Of a stretch of 6,639 nucleotides of DNA, positions 1 to 4,505 are shown piece by piece. The stretch's first letter is position 1; the number at the start of each line of letters is the position of its first letter. Below the pieces are notes generated by a model that saw nothing but the letters and a program-made list of their open reading frames with translations, did no database searches and had not been told where the DNA came from. The DNA lies in contig DNPC01000733.1 in the NCBI GenBank assembly GCA_003501565.1, positions 1 to 6,639 on the forward strand, read 5' to 3'. Source of the stretch: Planctomycetaceae bacterium (GTDB lineage Bacteria; Planctomycetota; Planctomycetia; Pirellulales; Pirellulaceae). Made by a program: the position numbers and the translations under genes.

Positions 1-317
1 AAGCACCCGTAGCAAGCCGCGATCGCGCCAGCCAATCCAACCTGTCTCGCCCGAGCTATGACTCCAGGACTGGTAGGTATCGCCCAACATAGCAAGAAAG
101 CAAGTCCAGCGAAGGCGCCCGCATGGTAAACCTTGTCCGAATAGCTAAGCTTCGGCATTGCCGCACTGGGCATGTGTGTCGCAACAAAAATCGCTAGCCA
201 GTAGACGATTAGACAAGCTGAGGCGAGACGAATCATCATTCGAACTTGCGGCGAGAGAGCGAGCGCAGGGAACCAGGTACGCTTCCAAACCGAAACGGTA
301 GACTTGGATTTTGACAC
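1..317 (-). CDS. VanZ-family membrane protein, N-terminal part (cut by the left edge)
   Basis: The minus-strand reading frame from 317 runs open to the window edge, giving 105 codons of an incomplete gene. A hydrophobic helix at about residues 29-49 (IVYWLAIFVATHMP at its end) is followed by SYSDKVYHAGAFAGLAFLL, with D61, K62 and H65. This Asp-Lys-x-x-His block entering a second membrane helix is typical of VanZ-like proteins. VanZ was named for low-level teicoplanin resistance, but most chromosomal homologues are small inner-membrane proteins of unknown role, so no resistance function should be inferred. I chose GTG at 317 because an AGGA box (326-329) lies 8 nt upstream. The ATG pair at 239/236 would give a more usual short N-terminus but has no visible ribosome binding site. 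The gene is divergent from the DUF1080-like gene. The family call is fairly secure; the start is not. Confidence 0.72.
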   Translation of the reverse strand, partial: MSKSKSTVSVWKRTWFPALALSPQVRMMIRLASACLIVYWLAIFVATHMPSAAMPKLSYSDKVYHAGAFAGLAFLLCWAIPTSPGVIARARQVGLAGAIAACYGC

Positions 318-325
318 TCGGGTCT

Positions 326-329
326 TCCT
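326..329 (-). promoter_or_regulatory. Ribosome binding site deciding the VanZ-like start
   Basis: On the minus strand AGGA (within AGGAAGA, 323-329) sits 8 nt before the GTG at 317. It is the only good Shine-Dalgarno match near any in-frame start of this gene, and it favours a start 26 codons upstream of the first ATG. Confidence 0.5.
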
Positions 330-426
330 ATGATCTCTAGCGAGTGGGAAACTAAGCACTGCCAGCCAATTGAGCTTTGATCACCCCACCACTGACCGAA
401 TACAATGCAGTCTGCTACGTTCTTGG

Positions 427-441
427 CGTTGTGTGACAACG
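427..441. promoter_or_regulatory. Candidate operator, dyad box 1
   Basis: CGTTGT and ACAACG form perfect 6-bp inverted arms around a GTG centre. Such dyads commonly bind dimeric repressors or activators. The identical inner 13 bp recurs at 476-488. The regulator family cannot be named from the site, and binding is an inference. Confidence 0.35.
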
Positions 442-475
442 GGTTTAGAACGCAGTTTGGCAACAGGTTTTCTGC

Positions 476-488
476 GTTGTGTGACAAC
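476..488. promoter_or_regulatory. Candidate operator, dyad box 2
   Basis: GTTGT and ACAAC form 5-bp inverted arms around GTG, identical to the core of the box at 427-441, with centres 48 bp apart. The outer sixth base pair found in the first box is missing here. It may be a second site for the same unidentified dimeric regulator. Confidence 0.33.
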
Positions 489-568
489 AGCGCGTCCAAA
501 CCTACATCTCGGATCGGCTGCTAACCGCTGCGGCTGTGCTACGAATTAGGAAATGCAGGCGAAATCTT

Positions 569-601
569 CCGCTCAAAGCGGTTTTGCCGCCTTTGCGGTA
601 A
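569..601 (+). other. Two adjacent small GC hairpins upstream of the DUF1080-like gene
   Basis: CCGCT (569-573) pairs with AGCGG (577-581) over a 3-nt loop and is followed by TTTT (582-585), like a very short intrinsic terminator. CCGC (587-590) pairs with GCGG (595-598), extendable outwards by weak pairs to 584/601. The two elements are partly able to pair with each other, so alternative folds are possible. The stems are short, and a transcription-control role is only a possibility. Confidence 0.3.
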
Positions 602-650
602 GATAACGCGATTGGACTGCCTGACCCCGGTACCGTTTGACTGAACTAAT

Positions 651-657
651 AGGAGGG
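651..657 (+). promoter_or_regulatory. Strong ribosome binding site fixing the GTG start at 664
   Basis: AGGAGGG is a near-perfect Shine-Dalgarno sequence, 6 nt before GTG at 664. The upstream in-frame TTG at 637 would place this box inside the coding region, so the GTG is much the better start. Confidence 0.8.
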
Positions 658-663
658 CGAAAC

Positions 664-1638
664 GTGCCCTTAATCGAGAAAAACTTCCGACCGTCGCTTT
701 GCTGGCTTGCCTCAAAACCGATCGCCACCAGGCTCGTCTCGCTGGTGAGGATTGCCGCTTTCCTGGCTATCGTTGCGGTGCATGCCTCAGCCCCCGCACA
801 GGAAACGGAGCAGTCCAAATCGGGAGAAAAAGCAAAATCCAGCCCAACGCCGCCAGCCCAGACAGAATCCACCAAGCGTACAACAGATGGGCAATCTGAG
901 ACCGACGCTAAAAAACCACAAGATGCTTCGAAGAAAGAGAAAGCGAAAGAGAAAGACGACGGCTGGCGGAAACTCCTTCCGGCCAAGGGGCTAGGAAAAT
1001 GGGAGGTTACTGATTTCGGTGGTGAGGGGAAAGTGACCTGGAATGGCAAACAATTGCATCTGGGAATCGGCCAACCCATGACCGGACTCCACAACCCAAA
1101 TGACATCCTTCCTCCAGAAGACTACGAACTCAGTCTGCGAGCCCAAAGAGTCAAAGGGGGCGACTTCTTTTGCTGCTTGACATTTCCAGTTGGCAAACAG
1201 CGCTGCTCGTTCGTGGCTGGCGGATGGGGCGGCAGCGTAACTGGGATCTCCTCAGTCAACGGAGCCGACGCATCAGAAAATGAAACATCAAGTTACAGCG
1301 ATTTTGAAAACGGCAAATGGTACCGAATCAAAGTTCAGGTTACCAAAGAGTCGGTTAAGGTTTGGATCGATGACGAAGAATCCGTCGACTTATCTCGCAA
1401 ATACGCTGACCTGGACACTCGCATCGAAGTTTATGGACAAGAGCCGCTTGGGGTGTGTACCTTCATGACAGAAGCACTCATCGAAGATTTCAAATGGCGG
1501 CCGATCGGAAAGGCAAAGCCTAAAGCAACCGGTGTGAAGGACAAGAAAGCGGCGCCATCGGATGCTCCGAAGAAACCTGCTGTAGAATCAGAATCAGCGA
1601 CCAAGTCCATCAAGGATCCTGCCAGCTGTGTTCAATAA
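664..1638 (+). CDS. Secreted DUF1080-like (3-keto-disaccharide hydrolase-like) protein
   Basis: This is a 324-residue exported protein. A positively charged, unusually long n-region precedes a hydrophobic core (about 25-41) and an AxA-type cleavage site near residue 45 (HASAPA|QE), so it is probably released into the periplasm or beyond. A Lys/Ser/Pro/Glu-rich linker (46-98) leads into a single beta-rich domain (about 99-284). Recognisable elements are the initial DDGW, NGKQLHL near 127-133, YELSLRAQR near 154-162, and GKWYRIKVQV then VWIDDEE near 217-238. This pattern resembles the concanavalin-like DUF1080 fold, which is expanded in planctomycetes; some members cleave 3-keto-glycosides, but substrate and catalysis here are unproven. 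A Lys/Ala/Pro-rich tail (285-324) follows. The last 11 bp overlap tadA, suggesting translational coupling. The fold call is moderately sure; the enzymatic role is not. Confidence 0.7.
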   Translation: MPLIEKNFRPSLCWLASKPIATRLVSLVRIAAFLAIVAVHASAPAQETEQSKSGEKAKSSPTPPAQTESTKRTTDGQSETDAKKPQDASKKEKAKEKDDGWRKLLPAKGLGKWEVTDFGGEGKVTWNGKQLHLGIGQPMTGLHNPNDILPPEDYELSLRAQRVKGGDFFCCLTFPVGKQRCSFVAGGWGGSVTGISSVNGADASENETSSYSDFENGKWYRIKVQVTKESVKVWIDDEESVDLSRKYADLDTRIEVYGQEPLGVCTFMTEALIEDFKWRPIGKAKPKATGVKDKKAAPSDAPKKPAVESESATKSIKDPASCVQ

Positions 1639-2194
1639 CGCGTTAACTCCCGGCGGCAAGCCTTTGCTAGACATCAATGCTGGCGGCGGGGGAGGCGGGT
1701 CGCCAGAGACGCCCGACCTAGAGGGATTGGCCGAGTGGGACCAAACCTACATGCTTCGAGCTCTCCAACTGGCCGTCGATGCCTACGAACAGGATGAAGT
1801 TCCTGTTGGCGCGGTGGTCGTCCACGAGGGACGCATTATCGGTGCTGGCGGAAACCAACGAGAGGCACTCAAGGACCCCACGGCCCATGCCGAAATGATT
1901 GCGATCACCCAAGCAGCAGCCGCGCTGGGAAACTGGCGGCTGAGCGGCTGCACGCTCTACGTCACGCTCGAGCCATGTCCAATGTGTGCGGGCGCGATCC
2001 TCCAAGCCAGAATTCCACGCGTCGTGTATGGGGCGGTAGACCCCAAAGGCGGTGCGGTGGATACTCTTTACCAGATTTTGTCCGACTCGCGTCTGAACCA
2101 TCGTAGCGATATCACTTCCGGAGTTATGGCAACAGACTGTGCCGCCTTGCTGACCGCATTCTTCCGAGAAAAACGGCAACAGGGCAAAAAATAG
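1628..2194 (+). CDS. tadA: tRNA-specific adenosine deaminase TadA
   Basis: TadA deaminates wobble adenosine 34 to inosine in tRNA-Arg(ACG) in the cytoplasm, letting one tRNA read CGU, CGC and CGA. The zinc deaminase signature is complete: H87-A-E89, where E89 is the proton shuttle, and P116-C-P-M-C120, where C117 and C120 bind zinc with H87. N76 and the TAHAEM, TLYVTLEPCPMCAGA and DPKGGAVDTL blocks agree with bacterial TadA. The protein is 188 residues, versus roughly 150-170 usually. The excess is an N-terminal stretch of about 35 residues with six consecutive glycines, ahead of the conserved EWDQTYMLRAL helix. The GTG at 1628 has AAGGA at 1612-1616, 11 nt upstream. TTG at 1664 is an alternative; ATG at 1751 would cut into the first helix. 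The gene overlaps the DUF1080-like gene by 11 bp, so coupled translation is likely. Confidence 0.93.
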   Translation: MFNNALTPGGKPLLDINAGGGGGGSPETPDLEGLAEWDQTYMLRALQLAVDAYEQDEVPVGAVVVHEGRIIGAGGNQREALKDPTAHAEMIAITQAAAALGNWRLSGCTLYVTLEPCPMCAGAILQARIPRVVYGAVDPKGGAVDTLYQILSDSRLNHRSDITSGVMATDCAALLTAFFREKRQQGKK

Positions 2195-2247
2195 CCTCTG
2201 ACGCATCCTGGAAAACTAGCCAAACCACTTTCAATAAGTCGTGCGTT

Positions 2248-2925
2248 ATGAGCACCATCGAAGAAGAACAATCCCCCGAAATCGATCCCAGCCTGCTCAT
2301 CCGGCTCAAGCTGGACGCTTGTCGACTAGACCGTCAATTCTCAGACCGTCCGGAAACACTCCCCGACGAAGCAATCTTGCCTTGCCTAACCACGGAGCTA
2401 AGTGGTAACGAGAAATTTGCGCAAGTGCGGGTCGCAGTTGGGAAGAATGCGTTGTTCTTCCAAGCGGATGTACAAGGCAAGAGCCAGCTTCCGTGGTGTC
2501 GCGAGTCACGTTTGGAAGACAGCGACGGCCTCCACGTATGGATCGACACACGCAATTCTCGCGAGATCCATCGAGCAACGAAGTTCTGCCATCGCTTCGG
2601 TTTCTCCCCCATGGGTCGCGGTCCCAAGGCAGACTTGCCCTTCGTTGGGTGGGCTGCCATAAATCGAGCACGCGAAAGCCCACCACCTCCGCCAGACGAC
2701 AATTTGGCAATCCGAGCACGTGTAGCCGATGGACGTTACCGCCTCGTCGCTGCGCTCCATTTCAACGCGTTGCATGGGCTTGAACTACGCGATTTTCCAA
2801 CCATCGGATTTTACTTCGCTGTCATGGACCGTGAACTCGGTTGGCAAGCGCTTGCTCTAACGCCGGACTTACCCGTAGTAGACAACCCCAGTCTGTGGGC
2901 CCAGCTGCGGTTGGCTGACGACTAG
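2248..2925 (+). CDS. Conserved-hypothetical protein with CBM9/DOMON-like features
   Basis: This is a 225-residue protein without a signal peptide or membrane segment, so probably cytoplasmic. I do not recognise a named family with certainty. The pattern of beta strands around VRVAVGKNALFFQADVQGK (about 60-78), then DGLHVWIDTRNSREIHRA (93-110), and a later AIRARVADGRYRLVAALHF (154-172) resembles the CBM9/DOMON-like sandwich, in which an Asp-Gly-Leu-x-x-Trp/Phe-Ile-Asp strand is typical. Five consecutive prolines (145-149) would be expected to stall ribosomes without EF-P. CBM9 domains usually bind sugars and are usually exported, so a cytoplasmic copy would be unusual. The gene begins 53 bp after tadA, and its ATG lacks a clear Shine-Dalgarno box. 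The reading frame is clearly real; the fold assignment is tentative and no enzymatic function can be given. Confidence 0.8.
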   Translation: MSTIEEEQSPEIDPSLLIRLKLDACRLDRQFSDRPETLPDEAILPCLTTELSGNEKFAQVRVAVGKNALFFQADVQGKSQLPWCRESRLEDSDGLHVWIDTRNSREIHRATKFCHRFGFSPMGRGPKADLPFVGWAAINRARESPPPPPDDNLAIRARVADGRYRLVAALHFNALHGLELRDFPTIGFYFAVMDRELGWQALALTPDLPVVDNPSLWAQLRLADD

Positions 2926-3047
2926 TCGATGGACTTTCCACCGCTCTCTTGGATTGGTTGACCGGTGGCGACGATACACTTCGCGATCCTCACGTTTGCC
3001 CGGGAGAGTCGATTCTTCGTAAATCTCCAGAGGCTCAGGCGGCAGGA

Positions 3048-4484
3048 ATGGATACTCAACAGTTCCGCGAACAGGCTCATCGACTAGTCGACTGGATGGC
3101 GGACTACTTAGAATCCGTCGAAGAGTACCCGGTTCGATCTCAGGTTCAGCCCGGCGATGTAACCCGCCAACTACCAAGCTCAGCTCCGCTTGAAGGTGAG
3201 AGTTTTGAGAGCATCTTCTCAGATTTCCAATCGGTGATCATGCCCGGAATGACTCACTGGCAGCACCCGAATTTCTTTGCGTTCTTCACGGCTAACTCAT
3301 CGCCTCCATCCGTTCTCGCGGAAATGCTCACCGCGACGCTCGGCGCTCAGTGCATGCTGTGGGAGACTTCCCCAGCAGCCACAGAATTAGAGACAGTCGT
3401 ACTCCAGTGGCTCGCAGAAATGCTGGGGCTGCCCATCGACGATTCAACTGGTTTTCGCGGTTGTATTCATGACACTGCTTCGACGGCCATACTGTGCGCA
3501 ATCCTAGTCGCTCGTGAGAAAGCCACCGGTTGGGATTCAAACGCAATCGGACTCGCCAGCAGTCGACAGATTGCAATGTACACCTCTGCCGAAACACATT
3601 CGTCGACCGAGAAAGCCGTCAAGATTGCTGGTCTAGGTGAGCAGAACCTGCGCAAGATTCGTAGCGACGCGTCGCACTCAATTGCAATTCGGGAGCTTGA
3701 GTCTACGATGCAACGTGACCAAGAAGCAGGTATAACACCGGCATGCATAATCGCATCACTGGGAGCGACGGGTGTCGGCGCTATCGATAACATCGAACAA
3801 GTCGGCCAAGTCTGCAAACGATTTGGAGCTCAGCTGATCGTCGACGCGGCCTGGGCAGGTAGTGCACTCATTCTGCCCGAGTACCGTGCGCTGCTGAGCG
3901 GAATTGACTTCGTCGACGCGATCATCGTCAATCCACATAAGTGGTTGCTAACCAACTTCGATTGCTCGGTATTGTACATGCGCGATACCGAAGCGCTGTT
4001 GAAGACATTTTCGATCTTGCCCAGCTATCTACGCCACGATCGTGAACGAGAGGTAGTCGACTATCGTGATTGGGGAATCGCTCTCGGACGACGGTTCCGA
4101 GCTCTCAAACTATGGTTTGTTATTCGCTCGTACGGCGTTGAAGGACTTCGAAAGATCCTACGTTCGCACATCGAGCTAGCCGAGTGGCTCGAAAAAGAAA
4201 TAGCGTCACATCCCAACTTCGAGATAACCAGCACGCGTTGTCTGAGTCTCTTCACATTCCGCTTCACGCCTAAAACGGATCTACCGCTCGAAGAGCTAAA
4301 TGCCCTCAACAAACGCCTCGTTGATCGGATTAACGATGGAGGGCGAGCTTACCTGACAACCACACTGATCGGCGAAGAGCGTGTCATTCGCTTCAACATT
4401 GGACAGACCTATACCGCTGAGCAACATGTCCAGGCGGCGTGGAAACTCATCCAACAGACTGCCGACGAAGTGAATAAAACTTAG
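3048..4484 (+). CDS. PLP-dependent aromatic-L-amino-acid decarboxylase (group II)
   Basis: This enzyme of 478 residues should remove the carboxyl group of an aromatic amino acid (Tyr, Trp, Phe or Dopa) to give the amine and CO2. The N-terminus, MDTQQFREQAHRLVDWMADY, matches the usual start of the family. Visible active-site residues are H184 (THSSTEKA; stacks on the cofactor), D266 (VDAAWAG; holds the pyridine nitrogen) and K298 (NPHKW; Schiff-base lysine). Y327 (PSYLRHD) aligns with Tyr332 of human Dopa decarboxylase. Having Tyr rather than Phe there favours true decarboxylation over the aldehyde-synthase side reaction. The substrate cannot be read from the sequence. ATG at 3048 has AGG at 3037-3039, 8 nt upstream. 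A TTG at 2949 would add 33 residues that do not resemble the family, so I reject it. The gene follows the CBM9-like gene by 122 bp and is convergent with the transglutaminase gene. Confidence 0.9.
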   Translation: MDTQQFREQAHRLVDWMADYLESVEEYPVRSQVQPGDVTRQLPSSAPLEGESFESIFSDFQSVIMPGMTHWQHPNFFAFFTANSSPPSVLAEMLTATLGAQCMLWETSPAATELETVVLQWLAEMLGLPIDDSTGFRGCIHDTASTAILCAILVAREKATGWDSNAIGLASSRQIAMYTSAETHSSTEKAVKIAGLGEQNLRKIRSDASHSIAIRELESTMQRDQEAGITPACIIASLGATGVGAIDNIEQVGQVCKRFGAQLIVDAAWAGSALILPEYRALLSGIDFVDAIIVNPHKWLLTNFDCSVLYMRDTEALLKTFSILPSYLRHDREREVVDYRDWGIALGRRFRALKLWFVIRSYGVEGLRKILRSHIELAEWLEKEIASHPNFEITSTRCLSLFTFRFTPKTDLPLEELNALNKRLVDRINDGGRAYLTTTLIGEERVIRFNIGQTYTAEQHVQAAWKLIQQTADEVNKT

Positions 4485-4486
4485 AT

Positions 4487-4505
4487 ACAAACCCAGGTTT
4501 GTTTT
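4487..4505 (+). terminator. Possible terminator between the convergent genes
   Basis: ACAAAC (4487-4492) pairs with GTTTGT (4497-4502) around a CCAG loop and is followed by three more T residues (4503-4505). It begins two bases after the decarboxylase stop and reaches the stop codon of the opposing gene. The stem is AT-rich and short, so it is weak as an intrinsic terminator. Its position makes it a reasonable end point for the plus-strand transcript; in the other direction the T-run after the stem is poorer. Confidence 0.4.

Larger units (their letters stand above)
426..497. repeat. Three imperfect 24-bp tandem units with two identical 15-bp cores
   Basis: The units are 426-449, 450-473 and 474-497. 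The first and third share an exact 15-bp core, GCGTTGTGTGACAAC (426-440 and 474-488), exactly 48 bp apart. The middle unit is degenerate: by hand count it matches the first at 15 of 24 positions and keeps the CAAC and GGTTT elements (CAACGGGTTT versus CAACAGGTTT). The array lies about 110 bp upstream of the VanZ-like start and 170 bp upstream of the DUF1080-like start. It could be a regulatory array or a remnant of small duplications. Confidence 0.6.
318..663. other. Divergent intergenic region between VanZ-like and DUF1080-like genes
   Basis: This 346-bp stretch carries no convincing protein gene. It should contain the promoters of both divergent genes, but I could not identify a credible -35/-10 pair on either strand. 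It contains the 24-bp imperfect repeats at 426-497, two dyad boxes within them, the hairpins at 569-601 and the ribosome binding site at 651-657. A minus-strand open frame across 499-236 is best read as a shadow: it overlaps the VanZ-like gene in another frame, and its repetitive residues merely translate the DNA repeat. Confidence 0.7.

Noticed and set aside
1..317. Antibiotic resistance gene based on VanZ similarity
   Set aside because: No vanA-type cluster is visible, and chromosomal VanZ-like proteins are widespread without a resistance role.
236..499. Minus-strand 87-residue open frame with a repeated LSHNA peptide
   Set aside because: It overlaps the VanZ-like N-terminus in another frame, lacks domain-like content, and its peptide repeat only reflects the 15-bp DNA repeat.
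637..663. Upstream TTG start for the DUF1080-like gene
   Set aside because: It would swallow the AGGAGGG box that sits perfectly for GTG at 664, and has no ribosome binding site of its own.
573..1106. Minus-strand 177-residue open frame opposite the DUF1080-like gene
   Set aside because: It lies antisense to a gene with a signal peptide, a strong ribosome binding site and a recognisable domain. Its Ser/Phe-rich composition is what antisense of Lys/Glu-rich coding gives.
1718..2206. Minus-strand 162-residue open frame opposite tadA
   Set aside because: It is antisense to an unmistakable TadA with a complete zinc site, and shows no family motif.
2306..2719. Several open frames of 86-137 residues on both strands over the CBM9-like gene
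   Set aside because: They overlap each other and the main frame, and none shows a ribosome binding site with recognisable domain features. They are typical shadows in GC-balanced coding DNA.
2949..3047. 33-residue N-terminal extension of the decarboxylase from TTG
   Set aside because: There is no Shine-Dalgarno box and no similarity to the family, whereas ATG at 3048 gives the normal N-terminus and length.
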